From contig NZ_JALUFF010000064.1 of NCBI RefSeq assembly GCF_027052235.1, positions 17,629 through 81,628 of the forward strand: 64,000 bases of DNA. The letters run 5' to 3'. Shown piece after piece: positions 42,875-49,557 of this stretch. The DNA comes from Thermococcus sp. (lineage in GTDB: Archaea > Methanobacteriota_B > Thermococci > Thermococcales > Thermococcaceae). Position 1 is the first letter of the stretch; the number at the start of each line of letters is the position of its first letter. The notes beneath the pieces are model-generated. The model was given only the letters and a program-made list of their open reading frames with translations, searched no databases and was not told where the DNA came from. Made by a program: the position numbers and the translations under genes.

Positions 42875-43390
42875 TCACTCGAAGACCACGAACTTGTCCT
42901 TGGGGGTCCCACAGATTGGGCAGTAGTCGGGAACCTCATCAACGGCCGTGTAACCGCAGACCGGACAGATGTAGACCTTCCCTATCTCGATGTCCTCGCC
43001 CTTCTCGGCCTTCTCCTTGGCCCTGGCGTAGAGTTCGGCGTGTATCTTCTCCGCCTCAAGGGCGTAGTGGGTGGTTCTCACAGCTTCCTTCTCCCCTTGG
43101 AACTCCGCCGAGTTTTTGTAAACTGGATACATCTCCTCGACCTCAAAGGTTTCTCCATCTATTCCTGTTTGAAGGTTTTCCGGCGTCTTGCCAAGCTTGC
43201 CGAGGGCTATGAAGTGGTTCTTCGCGTGAACGAACTCAGCGTACGCTATAGCCCTGAAGAGCTTGGCTATGTTGAGGAAACCTTCCTTCTCGGCCTGCTC
43301 GGCGAAGATTAGATACTTCATGTGGGCCATGCTTTCGCCTGCGAATGCATCCTCCAAAAACTTCCGGGTCATTTCCCTCTTGACTACCAT
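42875..43390 (-). CDS. rbr: Rubrerythrin
   Basis: This 171-residue protein has an N-terminal diiron four-helix bundle (EDAFAGESMAHMKYLIFAEQ; EFVHAKNHF; TTHYALEAEKIHAELY) and a C-terminal rubredoxin domain (ICPVCGYTAVDEVPDYCPICG). It reduces hydrogen peroxide to water with electrons from rubredoxin. ATG 43390 follows AGGTGGTGGAC. It lies between NROR and rubredoxin, so donor, carrier and acceptor genes are neighbours. Confidence 0.96.
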   Translation of the reverse strand: MVVKREMTRKFLEDAFAGESMAHMKYLIFAEQAEKEGFLNIAKLFRAIAYAEFVHAKNHFIALGKLGKTPENLQTGIDGETFEVEEMYPVYKNSAEFQGEKEAVRTTHYALEAEKIHAELYARAKEKAEKGEDIEIGKVYICPVCGYTAVDEVPDYCPICGTPKDKFVVFE

Positions 43391-43427
43391 GTCCACCACC
43401 TGGATTGGTCGTGATAAATAGGGGGAA

Positions 43428-43459
43428 ATGTATATAACGGTTTTCTAAACCAAAGGTTT
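43428..43459 (-). promoter_or_regulatory. Rubrerythrin promoter with full SurR consensus site
   Basis: A TATA element (43428-43437) for the rubrerythrin gene is preceded on its upstream side by GTTTTCTAAAC (43440-43450), then CAAAG and GTTT (to 43459). This matches the SurR pattern as I recall it, GTTTn3AAACn5GTTT. SurR is the Thermococcales redox regulator that responds to sulfur. Confidence 0.65.
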
Positions 43460-43470
43460 TGAATACTCCC

Positions 43471-44553
43471 TCATCGGAGGGATGCGCTTTTTCTGATTTT
43501 CCTTTCGAGGATAAGGGCCCTACGGACGTTTCCTATTACAACCGCACCAACGGGCTTTCCGCCCTCGTAGAAGACCTTCACCTCGTCGTCAAGCCACCTT
43601 CCCTCACCGCGCGTTCTCCCGATGATTGCCAGGCTTAAGTCCGCGAACTTGAAGACCGCCGAGCGGAAGAAATCGTAGCTTGCTTTCCCACCCTTCACTA
43701 TTTCGGCGAGCGCCCTGGCCTGCTCAACCGCCCCTTTAGCTGTTCCGGCTATTGTCCCGTTGTGCTCCGCGCAGTCGCCGATGGCGTAGACGTTTTCCGC
43801 GGAGGTTCTAAAGTGGTCGTCTATCAGAACGCCCCTCCCCGTTTGTATGCCGCTCTTAAGGGCCAGCTCGATGTTTGGAGTAATCCCGTAGGCGCAGACC
43901 TTGAGCCTGCCCGGGATGGTTCCCCTATCGGTTTCGAGCCCTTCCTCCGTGGCCCTGAGGACTTTAGCATCGAGGTGAAATTTCACGCCAATCCCTTCCA
44001 TCCTTTTCCTTATCCTCCCGCTCAGCTCATCGTCGAGGCCGAGCAGGTTTTTCCTGCGGTGAACGAGTCTGACCCTGTAGCCGGCCTTTGCAACGTTGCC
44101 GGCGAGTTCAAGGGCTATAAAGCCCCCTCCAAGGATTACCATCTCCTCCTCCTTCTCCAGCTCTTCCCTTATCCTCTTGGCATCGCTTAGTGTCCTCAGG
44201 GTGAGTATATATTCCTTCCCCGGAACGACGGGTTCCCTCGCCCTCGCCCCCGTCGCCAGAACAAGGACGTCGTAGGGAAACTCGCCCCCTGAGTTTATGA
44301 GGACGTTCCTTGCCCTGTCTATGAGAAGGGCACTGGTTCCGAGGTGCAAATCAATCCCCTTCCTCCCGTACCAGTCCATCGGAAGTGGGAAGAGCTTTTC
44401 CTCGGGCAGAAGGCCGGCTATGTAGTGGGTCAGCATCGGCTTGTTGTAGTAAGGTAGCTTTTCCCTCTCGATTATCGTGACCTCAAACTCCCCGGAGAGA
44501 GCTCTGGCGAGCTCAACTCCCCCGGGCCCGTTTCCAACGATAACGACCCTCAT
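43471..44553 (-). CDS. nror: NAD(P)H:rubredoxin oxidoreductase (NROR)
   Basis: This 360-residue flavoprotein starts [19 protein letters not shown], the FAD-binding GxGxxG fold. A second nucleotide motif [20 protein letters not shown] binds NAD(P)H, and [12 protein letters not shown] is the second FAD contact. Length and start match P. furiosus NROR, which reduces rubredoxin to feed SOR and rubrerythrin. ATG 44553 follows GGTGCTT; an upstream in-frame ATG is less likely. A SurR-like site lies at its promoter. Confidence 0.93.
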   Translation of the reverse strand: MRVVIVGNGPGGVELARALSGEFEVTIIEREKLPYYNKPMLTHYIAGLLPEEKLFPLPMDWYGRKGIDLHLGTSALLIDRARNVLINSGGEFPYDVLVLATGARAREPVVPGKEYILTLRTLSDAKRIREELEKEEEMVILGGGFIALELAGNVAKAGYRVRLVHRRKNLLGLDDELSGRIRKRMEGIGVKFHLDAKVLRATEEGLETDRGTIPGRLKVCAYGITPNIELALKSGIQTGRGVLIDDHFRTSAENVYAIGDCAEHNGTIAGTAKGAVEQARALAEIVKGGKASYDFFRSAVFKFADLSLAIIGRTRGEGRWLDDEVKVFYEGGKPVGAVVIGNVRRALILERKIRKSASLR

Positions 44554-44580
44554 AAGCACCAATGAAAATTGGGAGGGGGA

Positions 44581-44609
44581 GTTAAAAAAGAATCTCAAAC
44601 CAAAGGTTT
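44581..44609 (-). promoter_or_regulatory. NROR promoter with SurR-like site
   Basis: TATA CTTTTTTAAC (44581-44590) is adjoined upstream by AAAC-CAAAG-GTTT (44597-44609), preceded by GAAT in place of the outer GTTT. The site lacks one half-site of the SurR consensus but is otherwise spaced identically to the rubrerythrin site, sharing AAACCAAAGGTTTT. Confidence 0.55.
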
Positions 44610-44645
44610 TATACCGGTATTTTACCCAAACTTGGGGAGAGTTAT

Positions 44646-45032
44646 CTAACCAAAGAGCTCAAGGCAGATCCTGCACTCGCTTGGATTGAGCTCGGGGTCA
44701 ATGAGGGCGTGGAACTGACAGAAGTAGCCCCTCCCGAGCCCGTATAACGTTATCTCAACGAGCCGGGCGTGTATCCAGTATTCGTCGGGTCTCTTCTTCA
44801 CTATCTCCTCCGCGAGGGAATGCAACCTTTCCTCAACGTCCGGAAGGGAGGAGACCTCTACCAAAGCACCTCTCTCCTCCCTCAGGTAGCGTGAAACCGC
44901 CGGCTGGGTTATGTGCAGAAGCTCCGCTATCTCTGCCTGCCTGAGACCCTTCTCCCTGAGTATCTCGACGAGCCTCCTCCTCAGGGCGGGGTAAACGTAG
45001 CGCGAGGCCACCTCAAAGGCGCTGGTCTTCAT
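44646..45032 (-). CDS. HTH regulator with C-terminal Cys/His cluster
   Basis: This 128-residue protein has an XRE-like helix-turn-helix ([20 protein letters not shown]) and a C-terminal region with [10 protein letters not shown] and SECRIC, three cysteines and a histidine that could hold an Fe-S cluster or zinc. It resembles COG2522-type regulators. The TATA box lies about 25 bp before ATG 45032, so the mRNA is likely leaderless. The same upstream string also occurs at the DUF2249 promoter (45555), pointing to a shared regulon. Confidence 0.75.
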   Translation of the reverse strand: MKTSAFEVASRYVYPALRRRLVEILREKGLRQAEIAELLHITQPAVSRYLREERGALVEVSSLPDVEERLHSLAEEIVKKRPDEYWIHARLVEITLYGLGRGYFCQFHALIDPELNPSECRICLELFG

Positions 45033-45042
45033 GGTTCTTCAC

Positions 45043-45061
45043 ATGACGGGCGGAATATTTA
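45043..45061 (-). promoter_or_regulatory. HTH-gene promoter with shared ATGACG element
   Basis: ATGACGGGCGGAATAT (45043-45058) overlies the TATA region of the HTH gene. It is identical at 15 of 16 positions with 45555-45570 at the next gene's promoter. Confidence 0.55.
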
Positions 45062-45535
45062 AGGCTTTTCGAGGGCCTTAAGTTCTGCCATCATCTCCCT
45101 GAACTTCTCATCGCTCATTCCGATGAGCCTCTTCGCGCCTTTCAGTGTTATCGTCCTCGCCAAAGTCTTCCTCATCACGGGGTTCTCAAGTGGAGAGAAG
45201 CCATACTTGACGAGGATTCTGAGGGACTCAGGATAGGCCTTTAAAAGCTTGGCCACGTTTGTGTCCTCTGTTATCTCCTCGAGTTTATCGTCGCACTCCT
45301 TGACCTCCATGCTGAGCTCCTCCGAGTTTTCGGTTTTAGTAACCCTGAGCACGAAGAAGCCGGCCGCTTCTTTAATCTCCACTTTGTAGCCAGCCTCCTC
45401 AAGCTTGGGCAGTATGTCCACGAAGGGCTTGTCTCCGATTACCTCAAGCGTCTCCCCCGTCTGGAGCTTTCCGAGGGATTCGATTATCATCAAAGCGGGC
45501 CCTGGCGCCTTAAGACCGCGAACGTCGAGCAACAT
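45059..45535 (-). CDS. DUF2249/DUF1858 protein (sulfur-carrier-fold, hemerythrin-associated)
   Basis: This 158-residue protein starts MLLDVRGLKAPGPALMIIES, a TusA-like DUF2249 domain (strand, Gly-Pro, helix) that here has no cysteine at the usual TusA position (APGPA instead of CPxP). A C-terminal DUF1858-like part reads ITEDTNVAKLLKAYPESLRILVKYGF. Such proteins sit near DUF438 hemerythrins and are implicated in nitrosative or oxidative stress, but the reaction is unknown. GGTGAAGGAG precedes ATG 45535. The open frame extends further upstream, but that part is antisense to the DUF438 gene. Confidence 0.78.
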   Translation of the reverse strand: MLLDVRGLKAPGPALMIIESLGKLQTGETLEVIGDKPFVDILPKLEEAGYKVEIKEAAGFFVLRVTKTENSEELSMEVKECDDKLEEITEDTNVAKLLKAYPESLRILVKYGFSPLENPVMRKTLARTITLKGAKRLIGMSDEKFREMMAELKALEKP

Positions 45536-45554
45536 CTCCTTCACCGCTCCAAAT

Positions 45555-45630
45555 ATGACGCGCGGAATATAAACTTTACTGGGCATATTTGCCCAAAAAT
45601 GCTTATAAGCGCTGATATGACACTCGTCAT
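45555..45630. promoter_or_regulatory. Divergent promoter region with three repeat elements
   Basis: The gap between DUF2249 and DUF438 holds ATGACGCGCGGAATAT (45555-45570; shared with the HTH gene), the perfect 6-4-6 palindrome TGGGCATATTTGCCCA (45580-45595), and ATGACACTCGTCAT (45617-45630; 5-4-5). TATA CTTATAAGC (45602-45610) serves DUF438. The ATGAC half-site recurs at all three genes. Confidence 0.55.
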
Positions 45631-45641
45631 GAGGTGTGAAA

Positions 45642-46982
45642 ATGACAGAACTGCTCAACACTCGCGAATACAAAAAGGAGCAACTCAAAAGGCTCCTCCT
45701 TAGAATCCACGAGGGGGAGAGCGTTGAGAAGCTCAAGGAGGAGTTCAGGGCTGTGCTCAGCGGTATATCACCCCTTGAGATACCCCTCATAGAGCAGGAG
45801 CTCGTGAAGGAGGGCATCTCGGCGAAGGACATAGCCAAGATGTGTGATTTGCACGTCGAGCTTTTCCGCGAAGCTGTGAAGGGAACCGACGAGCTTGAGG
45901 AGAAGGATTTGCCGGACGGCCACCCGCTCAAGACCCTCTATCAGGAGAACAAGGAGATAATGAAAGATGCGGAGATGCTCAACCTCTACGCGCGAACTTT
46001 AGCGACTACCAAGGACGAGCGCATGAGGGAGGAAATCCTCGGTGTTCTGGAGGAAATAGTGAATAACCTGAGAAAGGTCGGCTTCACCCACTACAACCGC
46101 GAGGAGATGCTCACCTTCCCCTACATTGAGAGGCGCGGCTTAACGGCGATAGCAACGGTTCTCTGGACGAAGCACGACGAGATAAGGTTTATGATAAAGT
46201 ACTTGGTTGAACTTCTGCGGAGGAGGGACGAAATGCCCTGGGAGGAGTTCGTGGAGCGCTTCAAGGCGAAAGCTGGGGAAGCTGCATTCGCGCTCAGCGA
46301 CATGGTCTTCCGCGAGAACAACATCTACTATCCAACGCTTAAGGCACTCCTCAGCGAGGGCGAGTGGAAGGCAATAAGGATGCAGGAGGATGAGATAGGC
46401 TTCTACAAGGTCAACCCGCTCGCTTGGGATCCGGGCGAAGACGTTAAACCTCTCCACCCGTGGGAAATCAATCCTGAATTAAGCATCGAACAGCTCCTCG
46501 GCCTTCCGAAGGAAGTTCAGGAAGCACTAAAGGGCCAGCCTTTGGAGTTCGACAAGAGCCAGCTAAAGCGCGATGGCGACATAGACCTTGGAACGGGCTA
46601 CGTGAGCGTTGAGGAGCTTAAGGCGATCTTCGAGGCCTTGCCTGTTGACGTGACATTCATCGACAGGGACGACAGGGTTAGGTTCTTCTCGCCCGGCGAG
46701 AGGATATTCGACAGGACGATGTCCGTCCTCGGAAGGCCTGTTCAGCTCTGCCATCCGCCGAAGAGCGTCCACATCGTTAACAAAATCCTCAGGGCCTTCA
46801 AGGAGGGCAGGAAGGAGGAAGCAACCTTCTGGCTTAAACTCGGAGGCAAATACGTCTACATCAAATACGTTCCGGTCTTCAACGAGAAGGGGGAATACAT
46901 AGGGACGCTGGAGATGACGATGGACATCGCACCCTATAAAAAGATAGAGGGTGAAAAGAGACTGCTGGACTGGAGGGATTGA
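45642..46982 (+). CDS. DUF438 / hemerythrin / PAS domain protein
   Basis: This 446-residue protein has an N-terminal DUF438 domain (about 1-75), a hemerythrin HHE-type four-helix domain (HPLKTLYQENKEIM, HYNREEMLTFPYIE, TKHDEIRFM and others) and a C-terminal PAS domain (LPVDVTFIDRDDRVRFFSPG, TFWLKLGGKYVYIKY). It probably senses or repairs oxygen or nitric-oxide stress through a diiron site. ATG 45642 follows GAGGTGTGAAA. It ends 1 bp before the M24 gene start. It diverges from the DUF2249 gene. Confidence 0.88.
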   Translation: MTELLNTREYKKEQLKRLLLRIHEGESVEKLKEEFRAVLSGISPLEIPLIEQELVKEGISAKDIAKMCDLHVELFREAVKGTDELEEKDLPDGHPLKTLYQENKEIMKDAEMLNLYARTLATTKDERMREEILGVLEEIVNNLRKVGFTHYNREEMLTFPYIERRGLTAIATVLWTKHDEIRFMIKYLVELLRRRDEMPWEEFVERFKAKAGEAAFALSDMVFRENNIYYPTLKALLSEGEWKAIRMQEDEIGFYKVNPLAWDPGEDVKPLHPWEINPELSIEQLLGLPKEVQEALKGQPLEFDKSQLKRDGDIDLGTGYVSVEELKAIFEALPVDVTFIDRDDRVRFFSPGERIFDRTMSVLGRPVQLCHPPKSVHIVNKILRAFKEGRKEEATFWLKLGGKYVYIKYVPVFNEKGEYIGTLEMTMDIAPYKKIEGEKRLLDWRD

Positions 46983-46983
46983 G

Positions 46984-48060
46984 ATGAGGGGAAAAGAGGA
47001 TGTATTCAGGAAGCGCCTTGAGAGGTTTCAGGAACTCCTGCGGGAGAACGACATAGACGGAGCCGTTATCAGAACACTCTCCAGCTTCATCTACTTCACC
47101 GGAACGAAGTGGCTCCGCCCGAGCCTTCTCATCCCAGCGGAGGGAGAACCGACCGTTTACGTTGTCAAAGGCGAGGCCGAGCTCTTCAGGGAGAAGAGCT
47201 GGGTTGAGAACGTTGTGGAGTTTCAGCGGGCGGAGGATTTAATGGCGGGCGTTGTAACATGGATTCAGGGGAACGGCTTTGAAAGGGTCGGACTGGAATT
47301 CGGGGTTGAGAGGGACGCTTACCTCTTCTTCTACAAGCTGTTTCAAAGACTGAACCCGGTTATTGAAATCGTTGACGTCCTCGACCTTACCATGAGCCTC
47401 AGGATGATAAAGGACGACTGGGAGCTTGAGAACATCAGGAAGGCCGGGAAGATAGCGCAGAGGGGCATGGCCGTCGCAGAGGATGTCATAAGACCCGGAA
47501 AGAGCGAGCTTGAGATAGCGGCGGAGGTGGTTAGGGAGCTGATGCTCAGCGGAAGTGAGGATCCGAAGGTGTACGTCTCAACAACCCCAAGGGCGCACGC
47601 AGAGCCGTTTAGGGACCTTAAAGTTCAGGAGAACGGCGTTGTAACCGTCGTCATCGGAGCCGACTGGAACCACTACTACGCCAACACCGCGAGAACCTTC
47701 GTGGTAGGTGATCCCGGCGAACGCGTCAGGAAGGCCATGGAGGTGAAGAAGGAGGCTCTGAACATTGCCCTTGAGGAAACAAAGGTCGGGGTAACTCTCA
47801 ACGCGGTTGAAAAGAGACTGGCAGGCTTTTTCAGGGAGAAGGGCTTTGGCGATGCCTATCTAACGGGCTACACCCACGGCGTTGGGCTCCTCATTGAGGA
47901 ACCGCCGATGCCCACAATAATCGTGCCGACGAGGGCCGCTAAGGTTCAGGAGAACATGGTGCTTAGCGTAATCCATCCGCCCCTGATGATTCCTGAAGGT
48001 GCTGTAAAGCACGAGGACACCTACATCGTAAGGAAAGAAGGGCTGGAAAGGGTGACCTGA
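46984..48060 (+). CDS. M24-fold (Xaa-Pro peptidase-like) protein with altered metal site
   Basis: This 358-residue protein has an N-terminal creatinase-like domain and a pita-bread M24 domain. In active prolidases the metal ligands are Asp, Asp, His, Glu, Glu. Here the region VVIGADWNHYYANTARTF has no Asp at the first ligand and Asn at the second, and the first Glu is replaced (LSVIHPP), while HGVG and HEDT remain. It may lack the two-metal site, as creatinase does. ATG 46984 follows GGAGGGATTGAG. Function unknown; a dipeptidase is the usual annotation. Confidence 0.8.
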   Translation: MRGKEDVFRKRLERFQELLRENDIDGAVIRTLSSFIYFTGTKWLRPSLLIPAEGEPTVYVVKGEAELFREKSWVENVVEFQRAEDLMAGVVTWIQGNGFERVGLEFGVERDAYLFFYKLFQRLNPVIEIVDVLDLTMSLRMIKDDWELENIRKAGKIAQRGMAVAEDVIRPGKSELEIAAEVVRELMLSGSEDPKVYVSTTPRAHAEPFRDLKVQENGVVTVVIGADWNHYYANTARTFVVGDPGERVRKAMEVKKEALNIALEETKVGVTLNAVEKRLAGFFREKGFGDAYLTGYTHGVGLLIEEPPMPTIIVPTRAAKVQENMVLSVIHPPLMIPEGAVKHEDTYIVRKEGLERVT

Positions 48061-48089
48061 GCCCATTTGCTCGTGAAGGGGGCAGCGGA

Positions 48090-48656
48090 GTGGAGAGAGA
48101 ACGTCTCAGGTACTCGGGAATCCTTGCGGGTGCGGTTTACTGGCTTTTCGTGGCTTGGAGCATAAGCAGGAATCGGTGGTTCTCCTTCTTCCACAACGCC
48201 CTGAGCGACCTCGGCGACCCTTCAAAGGCCACCTCACCGTGGATATACAACTACGGCCTCATCGTGACGGGCATCTTCGTTTTTGTGTTTTCGATCTATC
48301 TCATCATTGCATCTGAGAACAAGCTCCAAACTGTGGGCGGGGCATACGTGAGCATCTCCGCTATTTTCCTTGCCCTTATCGGGGTTTACCACGGGGGGAC
48401 GAGGCCACACGTCTTCGTCTCGACTTACTTCTTCGTCCAGTTCTTTCTTGGTGCAATCCTCTATGGCCTGGGGAGTGGGAGAAAGGCCCTGAGGTACGGC
48501 TCGGCATTGGTATTCCTTCTGGCCCTCTTCGGGACGTTCTTCGACTGGCCCTCTGTAGCGCTCGGTGAAACTTATGAGATAATCCTTGTTATGGCTTTTA
48601 CCCTGCTCTTTCTCCAGGGGGATGAACGTTTTCAGCACTTAGAAAGGGATAAATAG
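48090..48656 (+). CDS. DUF998 family membrane protein
   Basis: This 188-residue protein matches DUF998: YSGILAGAVYWLFVAWSISR, FHNALSDLGDPSKATSP and five or six transmembrane helices. The NxLSDLG motif after the first helix is characteristic. Function unknown. The start is GTG 48090 behind GGGGGCAGCGGA. It follows the M24 gene by 29 bp. Confidence 0.8.
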   Translation: MERERLRYSGILAGAVYWLFVAWSISRNRWFSFFHNALSDLGDPSKATSPWIYNYGLIVTGIFVFVFSIYLIIASENKLQTVGGAYVSISAIFLALIGVYHGGTRPHVFVSTYFFVQFFLGAILYGLGSGRKALRYGSALVFLLALFGTFFDWPSVALGETYEIILVMAFTLLFLQGDERFQHLERDK

Positions 48657-48686
48657 GGTTATCCTCTCACAAATCGGCTGGGGGTT

Positions 48687-49268
48687 GTGGAAGTGAGGAG
48701 ACTCAACCTGTTAGGAGTTTTTGCCGTAGCTGTGCTGCTCCTCCTCCTGTCTTCCGCTCCGGTACTCGCCGACGAAGGGGAGGAAGGAGCGAACTTCGGG
48801 GGATTGGCAGCCTTTGGGGTGGCGTTGATCTTCACCGGCACGGCCTACTACGCGCTCACGAAGAGAAGGCTCTTCATAGAGCACAGGAAGGGAGAACCTG
48901 GGATAGTTGTCAGACCAGAAAGGCCCTACATAACCGTCTTCGGCCCGGTTTATCCGATGACAATACACCACACCTTCACCGTGATTGGAACTCTGTTAGC
49001 GCTGGCCCACTTCGCGACCTGCACCGACTACTCCACCATCGGTGGCGGGGCGGGCCTCGGAATGGCCATAACGCTAGTCCTGCTGAACATCAGCGGCTTC
49101 TACGGGAGGTACATCCACATAAGGATCGAAAGGACGGCAAGGAAGAGTGAGATGAGGGCTCTAAAGCGCCTCGTCGTGCTTCTGAGACGGTGGAAGGTTT
49201 TCCACGTAGCCCTCGTGGTTGTCTTTCTCATCCTGCTGGGAGTCCACCTCGCTACCGTGGGCGACTGA
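48687..49268 (+). CDS. Four-helix membrane protein with conserved histidines (putative heme b)
   Basis: This 193-residue protein has a signal-like first helix (residues 7-28, ending VLADEG) and four further helices. Histidines lie at membrane positions: MTIHHTFTVIG, LALAHFATC, GRYIHIRIE and KVFHVALVVVFLILLGVH. Such spacing suggests binding of one or two b-type hemes, as in ferric-reductase-like or cytochrome b561 domains. This is inference; no family is firmly recognised. Start GTG 48687 or 48693. Confidence 0.6.
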   Translation: MEVRRLNLLGVFAVAVLLLLLSSAPVLADEGEEGANFGGLAAFGVALIFTGTAYYALTKRRLFIEHRKGEPGIVVRPERPYITVFGPVYPMTIHHTFTVIGTLLALAHFATCTDYSTIGGGAGLGMAITLVLLNISGFYGRYIHIRIERTARKSEMRALKRLVVLLRRWKVFHVALVVVFLILLGVHLATVGD

Positions 49269-49270
49269 GG

Positions 49271-49441
49271 TTAGAGGTGCTCTTCCCTCTCCCTCAGCTT
49301 TTCCCTTACCTCGTCCCTTATCGGCTTAAGGGCCTTTGCATGCCTCTCAATGGTCTTGAAGAGCCTCTCGACCCTCTCCCTGTACTTCTCGTCCGTGAGT
49401 TATCCGCTCTCATAGATATCGTCCACGTTGTAGAAAAGCAT
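49271..49441 (-). pseudogene. Small helical protein gene interrupted by in-frame TAA
   Basis: On the minus strand ATG 49441 begins MLFYNVDDIYESG, then TAA at 49402-49400. The frame continues LTDEKYRERVERLFKTIERH and on to a stop at 49273. The charged heptad-like sequence is continuous across the stop, and GAA to TAA would explain it. A TATA-like string (GGCTTATAAC) lies near 49480. It could be a recent nonsense mutation or a read error. No family recognised. Confidence 0.5.
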
Positions 49442-49503
49442 CTGCCCAACGGTTCAAAGGATATGACATTCTGGCTGTTATAAGCCTTACAGCTTTCCAC
49501 TTT

Positions 49504-49526
49504 GGAAAAGATAAGCCTCTTATTCC
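49504..49526 (+). promoter_or_regulatory. Copper-block shared element, copB copy
   Basis: The 23 bp from GGAAAAG to CTTATTCC match 52094-52116 at 20 positions. The element is partly palindromic (GGAA...TTCC with AATAA/TTATT arms) and lies 32 bp before copB, so it overlaps the core promoter. Candidate operator for the nearby CopR. Confidence 0.6.
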
Positions 49527-49557
49527 TTCAATACTAACAAACAGTGGGGTCAGACTC

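Noticed and set aside
45536..45931. N-terminal extension of the DUF2249 open frame across the intergenic region.
   Set aside because: The extra part is antisense to the DUF438 gene, Ser-rich and without a domain. GGTGAAGGAG places the start at 45535.
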